Assembly: GCF_013376415.1 (NCBI RefSeq)
Contig: NZ_WYET01000001.1
Coordinates: 1,054,001-1,118,000 of the forward strand
Origin: Flagellimonas chongwuensis
Lineage (GTDB): Bacteria > Bacteroidota > Bacteroidia > Flavobacteriales > Flavobacteriaceae
Direction of reading: 5' to 3'
Length of the DNA stretch: 64,000 nt
Shown: positions 42,357 through 51,473 of the stretch, piece by piece
Position numbering within the stretch: the first letter of the stretch is position 1
Layout: every line of letters starts with the position of its first letter
Notes under the pieces: model-generated
Database searches by the model: none
What the model saw: the letters and a program-made list of their open reading frames with translations, nothing else
What the model was told of the DNA's origin: nothing
Position numbers and translations under genes: made by a program

Positions 42357-45209
42357 TTATTTGATTTTGAATGTCAGTCGACCGAAAACGTATCTTCCGT
42401 TCTGGCCGAACTGTACAGAACGTCTTGAATAAATGAATCTGCCTTCGGAACGAAAAGCGGGATCGTTCTCATCTGGATAAACATCCAAAAGGTTGTTTGC
42501 ACCAATGGTTAGTTTGGCACTATCCGTAAAATTGTAACCGATGGTTAAATCGGTCACTATTTTTGCACCAAATGTGTAATCAATAGTAGGGTCAACTTCA
42601 TTGGTAGCTTCCCTAACTTCACCAAAATAACCGTTTCTTAAAAAGAAACTCCAATTATCCCCAACTTTTAGATTGTGAGACAGGTTCCCCTTTGTGGTGG
42701 GAACGGCTGATTCCAAATAGATTCTGCTTGTTGGGTCGAAATAGGTGTCGCTCAGCCCTGCATCGGCAATTGCCTCGGGAACTTTCACCTTTTCAACGGT
42801 TGTTTCGGATACTGTCATGGCCAACGTATTGGTCAGGGAAACATTGTCCGAAATGTTCGCTTTATGGTCTAAAACAAAATCCAAACCTTTGGTTTGTGTA
42901 TCCACCGAGTTTGCAAAGAAAGCAGCCTGTGTGGCATTGGCCTGTTGGAACAGGTTTGCCAATTCGGCATTGCCGTTATCGCCAAACTGTCCGGTGAGGA
43001 TTACTCGATCATCGATATTGATGAGGAATCCGTCCAAGGTAAACTTTAGGTTGGCACTGGGCACTCTTGCCGTGAATCCAGCTGTGGCACCAACCGAAGT
43101 TTCCTCTTTTAAAGGATCTATACCCAACAGTCGGGCAACTCTGGAGGTATTTGGAAAAATACCAACTTCATTGGGAATGCCATCTACAAATAGGGTAGAG
43201 GTGGAACTGTAATATATTTGATGCAATGATGGAGCTCTAAACCCAGTTTGCCCACCACCTCTAAAATTAAAGTTTTCAGAAATCTTCAAACGAGTAGCAA
43301 TCTTAAAGTTTAAGGTTCCTCCAAAATCAGAGAAATTCTCATATCTCACAGCTCCACTTAGCAAAATGGATTCGGTGAAATCAGCTTCTACATCAAAATA
43401 CCCGGCAATGGTATTTCTGAAAGCATTTACTTTATTATCTGGTTTAAACCCTGGAAATACTTGAATGCCCCCAGGTCTTGAATTACCAAAAAAGTCCGTT
43501 GGCACTACCGATTCTGGGTCTGTGGGGTCATGGGGATTGCCTAATGTATTGTATTGTGTGTATGAAGCTTCTTCTCCAGCTACAATCGCATAGTTTTCTA
43601 CACGATATTCCGCTCCAAAGGCAATGTTCAAACCGGCCATGGTATCCTCATAAAAACGGCTCATATCAAAGTTTGTGGTGTTCTCGCTGTAATTGAAACC
43701 ACCTGAATTTGCTTCAAACGGAGTGGAGTTTGTCAATGAGGCATTGTTGGAATTGGTAACATAATACATAAACTCGTTCTTTCCGTAGGAATTGCTAAAG
43801 TCTGCGTTCCAATCCCCGATCATTCCCTTAATGCCAAAAGCGGCGGATTTATCCACAATGTTAGAGTTGATTTCCGGTAAAAAGCCATTTGGATAAGCCG
43901 GTGAATAGGTGCGCGACTGGTTGGGCAATCGGTAAAAACCACCGGCATTACCATTTTTGAAGCTCAATCCACCAAATCCGTAAATCTCCAAGTTTTCATC
44001 TAATGGAATAGAGAGGTTGGCAAAGAACTGTGCGCCTCTGAGTTTGGATTGACCGACTCGCATGTTGAAATCACTTCGTTGTAAACCCCTGGCCAACAAT
44101 TCAGATTCGGTGATGTCTGCATTCAGAATACCTTGAAGTTCTTCTTTGGTTTCATCTCCGTTCAGAGCAATTCCAGCGGCTGATGCATACTGAAATATAT
44201 CTGCCAAATCATCATCTAGTAGTAAAGATGTATCATAATTATCGGCGGCAGCAACCCTTTCTATGGAATTATAGCTATTAAAAATCGACCCTTCCCATTC
44301 CTGCATACGGTTGGTCCATCCGCGGTGGTTAAAATTACCGGTAAAGTTGATAAAACCACCCTCTTTTCCGATAGGTAGTCCGTAGTTCAATCCCAGACTT
44401 ACTTTTTCACCGTCGATTTTCTTTTGTGGACTGTGTTCGCTGGTAAAATGGGCTCCGGTGTTCACATCTACCTGTAATTCGTTCACCGTATTTTTAAGAA
44501 CGATGTTGATAACGCCGGCAATGGCATCGGAACCGTATTGGGCGGCAGCACCGTCACGAAGGATTTCTATTCTGGAGATGGAGTTTGATGGAATGGTGGT
44601 CATGTCGGTACCAACACTTCCCCGACCAAATGTTCCGTTTACGTTGACCAACCCTGTTTTGTGCCTTCTTTTTCCGTTGATGAGCACCAGAACCTGATCA
44701 GGGCCAAGTCCGCGCAATGAAGCAGGGGCAATATGGTCCGTTCCATCAGAAATGGTTTGTGGATTTGATGTGAAGGATGGTGCTGCGTAATTCAGGATTT
44801 CGGTTACGGTAACCTGAGGGGCAGATTGTACCAATTCTGTAACATCCAGCACATCTACGGGCACTGGCGAGTCGGTAGAGGTTCGGTTGGCATTTCTAGA
44901 TCCAACCACTACAACATTTTCCAGTTCGAGTCCGGCTTGGAGTGTTACGTCCAAAGTACTGCCGGTTACGGTCGCTTCTTGTGTGTTGAATCCAACATAG
45001 GAAAACACCAAGATATCTCCGGTGCTAGCTTCAATAGAATAGTTGCCATCAAAATCAGTTATGGCTCCCGTAGTGGTTCCCTTAACTAGGACCGAGGCTC
45101 CCGGTAAGGGTACATTTTGGTCGTCATAAACGGTTCCTGTTACCTCTTGTGCCATTCCGGTAAACGATACCAACAGCACGAAAAGGAATGCTAATTTCAT
45201 TCTTCTCAT
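42357..45209 (-). CDS. TonB-dependent receptor with carboxypeptidase-regulatory domain
   Basis: 950 residues. Signal peptide (about 1-20), a carboxypeptidase-regulatory-like domain (about 22-95; 'GTVYDDQNVPLPGASVLVKG' and 'DFDGNYSIEAS'), a TonB box near 'LENVVVVGSRN', a plug ('EILNYAAPSFTSNPQTISDG', 'SRIEILRDGAAAQYGSDAIA', 'GVINIVLKNT') and a 22-strand-size barrel ending in 'FGRLTFKIK'. It imports a large nutrient across the outer membrane. Unlike SusC it has no SusD partner; the adjacent SLC13 gene (downstream, behind a terminator) hints at an organic acid but does not prove it. Confidence 0.93.
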   Translation of the reverse strand: MRRMKLAFLFVLLVSFTGMAQEVTGTVYDDQNVPLPGASVLVKGTTTGAITDFDGNYSIEASTGDILVFSYVGFNTQEATVTGSTLDVTLQAGLELENVVVVGSRNANRTSTDSPVPVDVLDVTELVQSAPQVTVTEILNYAAPSFTSNPQTISDGTDHIAPASLRGLGPDQVLVLINGKRRHKTGLVNVNGTFGRGSVGTDMTTIPSNSISRIEILRDGAAAQYGSDAIAGVINIVLKNTVNELQVDVNTGAHFTSEHSPQKKIDGEKVSLGLNYGLPIGKEGGFINFTGNFNHRGWTNRMQEWEGSIFNSYNSIERVAAADNYDTSLLLDDDLADIFQYASAAGIALNGDETKEELQGILNADITESELLARGLQRSDFNMRVGQSKLRGAQFFANLSIPLDENLEIYGFGGLSFKNGNAGGFYRLPNQSRTYSPAYPNGFLPEINSNIVDKSAAFGIKGMIGDWNADFSNSYGKNEFMYYVTNSNNASLTNSTPFEANSGGFNYSENTTNFDMSRFYEDTMAGLNIAFGAEYRVENYAIVAGEEASYTQYNTLGNPHDPTDPESVVPTDFFGNSRPGGIQVFPGFKPDNKVNAFRNTIAGYFDVEADFTESILLSGAVRYENFSDFGGTLNFKIATRLKISENFNFRGGGQTGFRAPSLHQIYYSSTSTLFVDGIPNEVGIFPNTSRVARLLGIDPLKEETSVGATAGFTARVPSANLKFTLDGFLINIDDRVILTGQFGDNGNAELANLFQQANATQAAFFANSVDTQTKGLDFVLDHKANISDNVSLTNTLAMTVSETTVEKVKVPEAIADAGLSDTYFDPTSRIYLESAVPTTKGNLSHNLKVGDNWSFFLRNGYFGEVREATNEVDPTIDYTFGAKIVTDLTIGYNFTDSAKLTIGANNLLDVYPDENDPAFRSEGRFIYSRRSVQFGQNGRYVFGRLTFKIK

Positions 45210-45306
45210 ATAAGTAGATTTTAGTAAGATTAGTGGGGTAAGCTGCTGGAAATCTTCTTCCGTTAGGGATGAAAATCGGGGTAAGATAGAAATTTTTTTA
45301 AAAACG

Positions 45307-45340
45307 AAACCCCTGAGCCGGTTTTGAGGCTCAGGGGTTT
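45307..45340 (-). terminator. Terminator after lysS
   Basis: A 13-bp perfect stem AAACCCCTGAGCC/GGCTCAGGGGTTT with 8-nt loop and a T-rich minus-strand tail, 27 bp past the lysS stop. Confidence 0.88.
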
Positions 45341-45366
45341 ATATTTAGTAAGGATAAGATTTTATG

Positions 45367-47058
45367 CTATCCCGTATATTTTACCAAAAGATTATTTTCG
45401 GTTTTTTCCACTTTGATAAGTCCGTGTTTGGTAAGACCCTTAGTGCTCTTGTCCCATTTTTTACCACTTAAACCAGCTTTATCTTTTAGATCGGCAAGAG
45501 ACATTTCTCCTTGAGGCTTAAGAATGTCCACAATGGTTTTTTCTTCCTCGGTCAACTCTACTTTTTTCTTCTCGGGTCTCATCTGCGGGAAGAACAATAC
45601 TTCTTGGATGGAGGAATTGTTGGTCATCAACATCACTAAACGATCAATTCCAATACCGATTCCCGAGGTTGGTGGCATTCCGTATTCCAAAGCGCGCAAG
45701 AAATCCTGATCGATGAACATGGCCTCATCGTCCCCTTTTTCGGAGAGTTTCAGCTGATCTTCAAAACGCTCGCGTTGGTCAATGGGGTCGTTGAGCTCGG
45801 AGTAGGCATTGGCCAATTCCTTACCATTTACCATCAACTCAAAACGCTCGGTAAGCCTGGGGTTGGAGCGGTGCTCTTTGGTCAGGGGGCTCATTTCCTT
45901 CGGATAATCGATGATAAAGGTGGGTTGAATGTAGTGGTGCTCACATTTTTCACCAAAAATCTCATCGATCAATTTACCTACGCCCATGGTATCATCCACT
46001 TCGATGCCCAATTTTTTTGCCACTTCGCGTAGCTCGTCCTCTTCCATGCCGGAAACATCATAGCCTGTATGGATTTTAATGGCTTCCAAAATGGGAACCC
46101 TTGGGTAAGGAGCCTTGAATTCAATTTCGTGATTACCCACTTTTACTTTGGAACTTCCTGTGGCATCTACGGCCACTTTTTCCAAAAGTTCTTCGGTGGT
46201 GTCCATCATCCAGTTGTAATCCTTGTAGGCTACATAGAGTTCCATTACGGTAAACTCTGGATTGTGGGTGCGGTCCATTCCCTCGTTACGGAAATCTTTT
46301 GCAAACTCGTACACACCGTCAAATCCACCGACAATCAATCTTTTTAGATAGAGTTCGTTGGCGATTCGCAGGTACAAGGGCACATTCAAAGCATTGTGGT
46401 GTGTTAAGAACGGCCGAGCGGCCGCTCCACCTGGAATGGGTTGTAATATCGGTGTTTCCACCTCCAAGTATCCTTTTTGGTTGTAGAATTCCCGTATACT
46501 AGTGGTAATCTTTGTTCTTTTGATGAAGGTGTCCTTAACGTGCGGGTTTACTACCAAATCCACATACCGCTGGCGGTAGCGTAGTTCCGGGTCGTTGAAA
46601 GCATCGTATACTTTTCCTTCGTCGTTTACCTTTGGTAAGGGCAATGGCCTTAAACTTTTGCTCAACAGCGAGAAGTTTTTCACCATTACGGTTTTCTCAC
46701 CGACTTGTGTTTTGAACAGCTCTCCTTCAATACCGATAATGTCCCCGATGTCCAACAATTTTTTGTACACATCGTTGTACAAAGTTTTATCATCATCCGG
46801 GCAAATTTCGTCACGGTTAAAGTAGACCTGAATGCGTCCATCGCTGTCCTGAAGTTCGGCAAAGGAAGCCTTTCCTTGAATTCTGCGCGACATCAATCTA
46901 CCGGAAATAACCACTTTCTTTCCTTCTTCAAAATCATTCTTGATGCTCTTGGAGGTGGCATCAACAGGATACAGTGCTGCGGGATATGGGTCGATGCCCA
47001 TTTCCCTGAGTTTGGTCAATTTTTCCCTTCGAACGATCTCTTGTTCCGATAGTTGCAT
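45367..47058 (-). CDS. lysS: Lysyl-tRNA synthetase, class II
   Basis: 563 residues. It charges tRNA-Lys. The N-terminal OB-fold ('[20 protein letters not shown]') binds the anticodon; the class II core carries motif 2 ('[18 protein letters not shown]') and motif 3 ('[15 protein letters not shown]'). It is about 60 residues longer than Escherichia coli LysS: after motif 3 comes a winged-helix-like tail (from about 505, '[20 protein letters not shown]' to the end). Bacteroidota enzymes often carry this tail; its role is unknown. A 14-bp hairpin lies directly before it. Confidence 0.97.
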   Translation of the reverse strand: MQLSEQEIVRREKLTKLREMGIDPYPAALYPVDATSKSIKNDFEEGKKVVISGRLMSRRIQGKASFAELQDSDGRIQVYFNRDEICPDDDKTLYNDVYKKLLDIGDIIGIEGELFKTQVGEKTVMVKNFSLLSKSLRPLPLPKVNDEGKVYDAFNDPELRYRQRYVDLVVNPHVKDTFIKRTKITTSIREFYNQKGYLEVETPILQPIPGGAAARPFLTHHNALNVPLYLRIANELYLKRLIVGGFDGVYEFAKDFRNEGMDRTHNPEFTVMELYVAYKDYNWMMDTTEELLEKVAVDATGSSKVKVGNHEIEFKAPYPRVPILEAIKIHTGYDVSGMEEDELREVAKKLGIEVDDTMGVGKLIDEIFGEKCEHHYIQPTFIIDYPKEMSPLTKEHRSNPRLTERFELMVNGKELANAYSELNDPIDQRERFEDQLKLSEKGDDEAMFIDQDFLRALEYGMPPTSGIGIGIDRLVMLMTNNSSIQEVLFFPQMRPEKKKVELTEEEKTIVDILKPQGEMSLADLKDKAGLSGKKWDKSTKGLTKHGLIKVEKTENNLLVKYTG

Positions 47059-47071
47059 AGTCTGTAAAAAA

Positions 47072-47105
47072 TTTAAAGCGCAAAATTACACTTTTGCGCT
47101 TTAAA
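47072..47105 (-). terminator. 14-bp perfect hairpin between the thioredoxin-like gene and lysS
   Basis: TTTAAAGCGCAAAA and its exact complement flank a 6-nt loop; T-rich sequence follows on the minus strand. It lies 19 bp past the thioredoxin-like stop and 14 bp before the lysS ATG, so it can end the first transcript or act in the lysS leader. Confidence 0.75.
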
Positions 47106-47123
47106 TCCTTGCCTTGTCCAAAC

Positions 47124-47666
47124 TTAATATGCATAATTGGGCACATAGTTCTTTTTGAACATGATTTGGGCAATATCTTCTTCCAAAGTTTCCAGTGGAC
47201 TTTCCACAATTCGGTTGACTTCTTTTCCATCTTTAAAAAAGATGATAGTGGGCACTTTTATAATGTTCAAACCCTTTTCTTCACCTGTGGGACTGGTTTT
47301 GTAATGATCTTTGCGGTAATCCAGCGCCACAATTTCCAGTTGGTCCATGGGAAAGTCGGCAGCTGTCAATATTTTAATGAATTTGGGACTTTCTCGCTTA
47401 CTGTCGCCACACCAAGTTCCCAAAAATAGTTTGATGTCGTATTCTGCCAATTTCTCTTTGAAAAGTGCAACCATGGTTTCGTCGGGGCTGAAGTTTTCAT
47501 ATCGGTTTTGAAACCAGTTGCCGTAGGGTTGGGATTGTAAGCCTTCCAAATTGATTTGCCCGACCAAGAATTGTTGTCCATTTTCCGTTTTGATTTCTTT
47601 GTTGAATTCTTGGGCAGAAGCACAGGTAATGCATAGCATGAGGAATGCGAATAAAAGATGTTTCAT
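47124..47666 (-). CDS. Exported thioredoxin-like protein
   Basis: 180 residues with a signal peptide (about 1-18, ending CASAQ). A thioredoxin fold is indicated by 'IKLFLGTWCGDSKRESPKFI' and, after the cis-Pro, 'IIKVPTIIFFKDGKEVNRIV'. The usual second Cys of CxxC is replaced: the motif is CGDS, so it has one redox Cys and cannot act as an ordinary disulfide oxidoreductase; a monothiol or peroxide-type role is possible. It lies upstream of lysS on the same strand, separated by a hairpin. Confidence 0.85.
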   Translation of the reverse strand: MKHLLFAFLMLCITCASAQEFNKEIKTENGQQFLVGQINLEGLQSQPYGNWFQNRYENFSPDETMVALFKEKLAEYDIKLFLGTWCGDSKRESPKFIKILTAADFPMDQLEIVALDYRKDHYKTSPTGEEKGLNIIKVPTIIFFKDGKEVNRIVESPLETLEEDIAQIMFKKNYVPNYAY

Positions 47667-47766
47667 GATTTTATGTGATTTATGGTTTGAAGGCCAAATT
47701 CACTAAAATCAATGGCTGAACGAACTTTTCTGCGTTGGAAATGGGTACTAGACCGGGGGTTGAACT

Positions 47767-48810
47767 TTACTTTTTGAAATGTTGAAGCATCTCGTCGCGC
47801 GAGGTTACATCTAATTTTTTATAGAGATTGTTGATGTGCGTTTTGATAGTGCTGACGCTAACAAAAAGCTCGGAGGCAATTTCTTTATTGGTCTTGTTCT
47901 GTAAAATCAAATTGACGATTTTTTGCTCTTGGGGAGTCAGTTTTTCAAGTAATTCTGAGGTGCTGTCCTTTCTTCGTTTACCAAGAAAGAATAGGAAATT
48001 GCCCAATAGCGATACTGCCAAAAGTGCGATAATGGTCCGGTTCCATTTAGAGGATTGTGGACGGCTGAAACTCGCCAAATCTTCGTCTGTGGTTATTTCG
48101 GCTTGGTACTGTTGGGTAAACTCGGCTTCGGGATAGGTGTTTGATAATCGTTCAGACAAATTATCGTAGTAATCGTTTATGGTCAGGTCTTCCAGATAAA
48201 ATCGAAAAGTTTCGTTCCTTTTGTCCGACAAGAAATCGTAAATGTAAAGTTCTGCAAGAGGTTCGTTTACTTCTTTGCCAAAGTTGTGCAGGGTCTGGAA
48301 CCATTTGTCCAGATTCAATTTTTTATTGGCTTCGCTAGGATAATCGGCAAAATCGTATGCCATATGTTCCTTTAAACCATCAATTTCCAATAAGAGCCCG
48401 GATTTTGGATTGGTGGAAGATATGGTGCAAAGAGATTGGTCTTCAAAAGAGGTGGGAAAGCTAACAGTATCTTTATTGTTGGCGATAAACAGTACATTTT
48501 TACTGTTGTTGCATCGGCCCAAAAAGTGATTACTGCCCGTATTGTCCGAACAGCCATCCAAATGAATACGATAGATACGGTTTTGGTCATTAAGGTTGTT
48601 GCCCTCAAAGGAAAAATGACCCAAGGAGTCCACCTCAGATTTTTGTACAATTTGGTCCAAGTATACCCGTCCAGATTTTCGGTAATCCTCAACCAATGAC
48701 AGATAAATGGAATTACCATTGTTCTCTGCGGAAACTTGGCCCGAAAAATGATATTGTCCAAAAAGGACAGTTGACTGAGCTAAAAGTAGAATTAGGACTA
48801 AAAACCGCAT
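47767..48810 (-). CDS. Membrane-spanning LuxR-type HTH regulator
   Basis: 347 residues. A signal-like N-terminus (MRFLVLILLLAQSTVLFGQY) is followed by an exported domain of ~230 residues, one membrane helix (about 259-277) and a cytoplasmic LuxR/GerE helix-turn-helix (about 290-347; 'LTPQEQKIVNLILQNKTNKE' and 'SVSTIKTHINNLYKKLDV'). The exported start has the 'FSGQVSAENNGNSIYLSLVE' pattern of domains seen in TlpA/AhpC-type lipoproteins of this phylum (DUF4369-like). It would sense a periplasmic signal and act on DNA directly. It is divergent from the YqaE gene. Confidence 0.88.
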   Translation of the reverse strand: MRFLVLILLLAQSTVLFGQYHFSGQVSAENNGNSIYLSLVEDYRKSGRVYLDQIVQKSEVDSLGHFSFEGNNLNDQNRIYRIHLDGCSDNTGSNHFLGRCNNSKNVLFIANNKDTVSFPTSFEDQSLCTISSTNPKSGLLLEIDGLKEHMAYDFADYPSEANKKLNLDKWFQTLHNFGKEVNEPLAELYIYDFLSDKRNETFRFYLEDLTINDYYDNLSERLSNTYPEAEFTQQYQAEITTDEDLASFSRPQSSKWNRTIIALLAVSLLGNFLFFLGKRRKDSTSELLEKLTPQEQKIVNLILQNKTNKEIASELFVSVSTIKTHINNLYKKLDVTSRDEMLQHFKK

Positions 48811-48903
48811 TTTTTAACCGATTTTGGCTAAAAATAGTGCTTTTCTGTAACAAAGCATGTATTTAGGCTACCTATAAGTATCATCAATCAAAATCAAAAA
48901 AAA

Positions 48904-49059
48904 ATGAGTTTCTGGAGAGTTTTATTGGCTATATTATTTCCCCCTTTGTCAGTCATCGGAAAAGGTTGTGGCTCTGTACTTATTGTATTACTTTTAACCC
49001 TGTGTGGTTGGGTTCCCGGAGTAATCGGGGCCTTGGTCATACTAAACAACACTAACTAA
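48904..49059 (+). CDS. YqaE/Pmp3 family membrane protein
   Basis: A 51-residue frame missed by length cut-offs: MSFWRVLLAILFPPLSVIGK at the start, then 'GCGSVLIVLLLTLCGWVPG' and 'VIGALVILNNTN'. Two membrane helices with the 'LAILFPPLSV' and 'LCGWVPGVIGALVIL' blocks identify the Pmp3/YqaE family (PF01679), small proteolipids linked to salt stress and membrane potential in yeast and plants. It is 7 bp upstream of the next lipoprotein gene, so the two are co-transcribed, and it is divergent from the membrane LuxR regulator, a plausible controller. Confidence 0.9.
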   Translation: MSFWRVLLAILFPPLSVIGKGCGSVLIVLLLTLCGWVPGVIGALVILNNTN

Positions 49060-49066
49060 AAGTCTT

Positions 49067-49804
49067 ATGAAAAGAGTCCAAATCTTGCTATCGGCAATGT
49101 TGATTGCCCTTGCCAGTGCATGTAATTTTACAGAAGAAATACACATTAATGAAGACGGTTCTGGAAAGCTGTCCATCAACTTTGACGGTTCTGAGATGAT
49201 GGAAATGGCCGGGGAAGAAATGGCCAAAACCAATGAAAAGCCAATTGACTCCATAATTTCTTTTAAAACATTTTTAGAAGAGAAGAAAGATAGTATCGCA
49301 CAGTTGCCCAAGGAAGAGCAGGAGAAACTAAAAAAACTGGAACCGTTCAATATGAGAATGGTAATGAATCCTGAAAAAAAGGAGATGATGTTCGATTTGT
49401 TCAGCGAGTTTAAAAACGTGAGTGAGGTGAACGATGCTTTTGGCGCTTTTCAAGATGCCAGCTCCATTGGGGGCAAATCAAATCCTCAGCAAGGCCCAAT
49501 GAAGCCTGCTGAGCAACCAACTGAGGTGAATTATACTTTTAATAAAAATAAGTTTACCCGTACCGCTAAAATTGTAGATCAAGAATTGTTTGAGCAACAA
49601 TTGGACAGCTTACAGGGAGCAGAGATGTTTCTTTCGGGATCTACGTACACTTTAAAATATCACTTTCCTAAAAAGATAAAATCAACCACTGCTGAAGAAG
49701 CGACCTTTAGTCAAGATGGTAAAACCTTAATCTATGAAGTGAACTTTATGGAGTTGATGAAGAATCCATCAGTCTTGGATTTGGAGGTGGAACTGGAGAA
49801 ATAG
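49067..49804 (+). CDS. Hypothetical lipoprotein
   Basis: 245 residues with a lipobox (ALASACNF, Cys19). The mature start 'TEEIHINEDGSGKLSINFDG' resembles the opening of LppM-like lipoprotein domains, then come long charged helices ('FLEEKKDSIAQLPKEEQEKL') and a C-terminal beta region ('GKTLIYEVNFMELMKNPSVL'). Function unknown; it appears exported and anchored to a membrane. It follows the YqaE gene by 7 bp. Confidence 0.8.
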   Translation: MKRVQILLSAMLIALASACNFTEEIHINEDGSGKLSINFDGSEMMEMAGEEMAKTNEKPIDSIISFKTFLEEKKDSIAQLPKEEQEKLKKLEPFNMRMVMNPEKKEMMFDLFSEFKNVSEVNDAFGAFQDASSIGGKSNPQQGPMKPAEQPTEVNYTFNKNKFTRTAKIVDQELFEQQLDSLQGAEMFLSGSTYTLKYHFPKKIKSTTAEEATFSQDGKTLIYEVNFMELMKNPSVLDLEVELEK

Positions 49805-49824
49805 TTTTCCATTCCCATGCTTCG

Positions 49825-49832
49825 TATCTTTG
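49825..49832 (+). promoter_or_regulatory. -7 box of lipB, near-leaderless
   Basis: TATCTTTG, a full TAnnTTTG match, ending 4 bp before the lipB ATG; TTTTCC at the -33 distance is a poor match. The transcript would start at or within a few bases of the start codon. Confidence 0.45.
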
Positions 49833-49836
49833 TAGC

Positions 49837-50553
49837 ATGAACAAGAAAGTTACAGTACAGGATCTAGGATTAAAGGATTACAAGGAAACTTGGGATTACC
49901 AAGAGCTTCTCTTTAAGAACATTGTGGACACCAAGATTAGAAACCGTCGTGAGGAGGCCAATCTTGATACGCCCAATCATTTCTTGTTTGTGGAGCATCC
50001 GCATGTGTATACCTTGGGAAAGAGCGGCGACATCAACAATTTGTTGGTGGACGAAAATAAACTTGCTGAAAAGGGAGCCACTTTCTATAAAATCAACCGA
50101 GGGGGAGACATTACTTACCACGGACCTGGACAAGTGGTGGGCTATCCGATTCTGGATTTGGACAACTTCTTTACCGATATCCATAAATACCTTCGATTTT
50201 TGGAGGAAATGGTGATTTTGACTTTGGCCGAATACGGTCTTAAAGCCGAACGCTCCAAGGGTGAAACCGGTGTTTGGTTGGATGTGGGCACTCCGTTTGC
50301 CCGAAAAATATGTGCCATGGGTGTACGTGCCAGTCGTTGGGTAACTATGCACGGTTTTGCACTTAATGTAAATGCCGATTTGGGCTATTTTGATATGATG
50401 ATTCCCTGCGGCATCAGAGACAAAGCGGTTACTTCTTTGAATGTGGAATTGGGTCAGAAGGAAGTGGATATGGAAGAGGTGAAGCAGAAACTGCTCAATT
50501 ATTTTACCGCACTTTTTGAGGCGGAGTTGGTGAAGGAAGAGGCAGGGGTCTAA
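49837..50553 (+). CDS. lipB: Octanoyl-[ACP]:protein N-octanoyltransferase
   Basis: 238 residues. It transfers the octanoyl group from acyl carrier protein to lipoyl domains, the first step of lipoate synthesis. The signature 'NRGGDITYHGPGQVVGYPIL' binds substrate; K157 in KICAMGVRASRWVTMHGFAL and C191 in MIPCGI form the catalytic dyad of the family. No lipA adjoins. It has its own -7 box and a terminator 31 bp after the stop. Confidence 0.97.
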   Translation: MNKKVTVQDLGLKDYKETWDYQELLFKNIVDTKIRNRREEANLDTPNHFLFVEHPHVYTLGKSGDINNLLVDENKLAEKGATFYKINRGGDITYHGPGQVVGYPILDLDNFFTDIHKYLRFLEEMVILTLAEYGLKAERSKGETGVWLDVGTPFARKICAMGVRASRWVTMHGFALNVNADLGYFDMMIPCGIRDKAVTSLNVELGQKEVDMEEVKQKLLNYFTALFEAELVKEEAGV

Positions 50554-50584
50554 CTTTGAGGACATATTTTAGAATTAGATAACA

Positions 50585-50620
50585 AAAAAACCGAGGTGTG
50601 AGCCTCGGTTTTTTGTTTTT
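50585..50620 (+). terminator. Terminator after lipB
   Basis: Stem AAAAAACCGAGG/CCTCGGTTTTTT with a 6-nt loop and long T-rich tail. Confidence 0.88.
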
Positions 50621-50668
50621 ATAATGATTGAAAAAGATTTTGGATGGGTTTTTCACCTGCGTTTTTGC

Positions 50669-50701
50669 CATCCGTCAATTCAAAAGGGGCATCCGTCAAT
50701 T
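50669..50701. repeat. Direct repeat CATCCGTCAATT, 21 bp apart
   Basis: Two identical 12-mers at 50669-50680 and 50690-50701, i.e. two helical turns apart, about 95 bp before the porin start codon. A regulator-binding pair is possible. Confidence 0.35.
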
Positions 50702-50794
50702 TGCGGTATGCCATCTGCCTTATACTTGCTATTTTCCCCGCCCAAACAAAATAGGCCTCGGTCAGTTAAATAATTAATCATCTTACATCTTTAA

Positions 50795-51430
50795 ATGAAG
50801 AAAACGAACCTACTTATTGCACTACTATTATGTTTTACCGCATCGGCACAATTGGACAATACCTTTGGTATTAAGGCTGGCACCAACTATTCCCAATTTC
50901 GACCAGATATTGAATTCTATGGCGAAAAAGTTTTGGATTTTCAAGGAAAAATCGGCTACTATATTGGCGGTTTTTTTAATATCAGAATTTCAGATAAAAC
51001 AAGTATCAGACCTGAATTATTATTGGCCAACCAAGGAACAAAAACTTCAAGTGAATTTTACATGGAATTTTTTGATGATGACCCTATGGTAGGTAAAGTT
51101 GTTACCAAGGTAAATGAATTGATGATTTTAGTGCCTGTTAACTTTAGAATTGAATTGGTTGAACGTTTATATCTGGAGCTGGGCATGCAGCCTGGATATG
51201 CAGTAAAAAGAACAGAAGTTGCAAAAAAAGTACCTTTTGACCCTTCATTGGAGGGTGAAAAAGATACTTATTCCGATTTTGATAGGTTTGATTTTGGTCT
51301 CAATGGTGGACTTGGTTTTGATCTTACCAATCAGTTGGAGTTGAATTTGAGATATAACTACGGACTAATAGAGCGAGATAATACTATAAAAACCTCCGTA
51401 ATCAGTTTGGGGCTAGGATTTAAAATATAA
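50795..51430 (+). CDS. Porin family outer-membrane beta-barrel protein
   Basis: 211 residues with a signal peptide (about 1-18, ending CFTASAQ). It has the eight-stranded small-barrel pattern of PF13568: 'DNTFGIKAGTNYSQFRPDIE' at the start, 'YYIGGFFNIRISDKTSIRPE' and 'GLNGGLGFDLTNQLELNLRY', ending in 'SVISLGLGFKI' with a hydrophobic last strand. Probably sits in the outer membrane; role unknown. A decayed copy of its last strand lies 0.7 kb downstream. Confidence 0.88.
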   Translation: MKKTNLLIALLLCFTASAQLDNTFGIKAGTNYSQFRPDIEFYGEKVLDFQGKIGYYIGGFFNIRISDKTSIRPELLLANQGTKTSSEFYMEFFDDDPMVGKVVTKVNELMILVPVNFRIELVERLYLELGMQPGYAVKRTEVAKKVPFDPSLEGEKDTYSDFDRFDFGLNGGLGFDLTNQLELNLRYNYGLIERDNTIKTSVISLGLGFKI

Positions 51431-51473
51431 TGACACTTTACAATATATATATATCAGTCGTTGAATAAATGAT

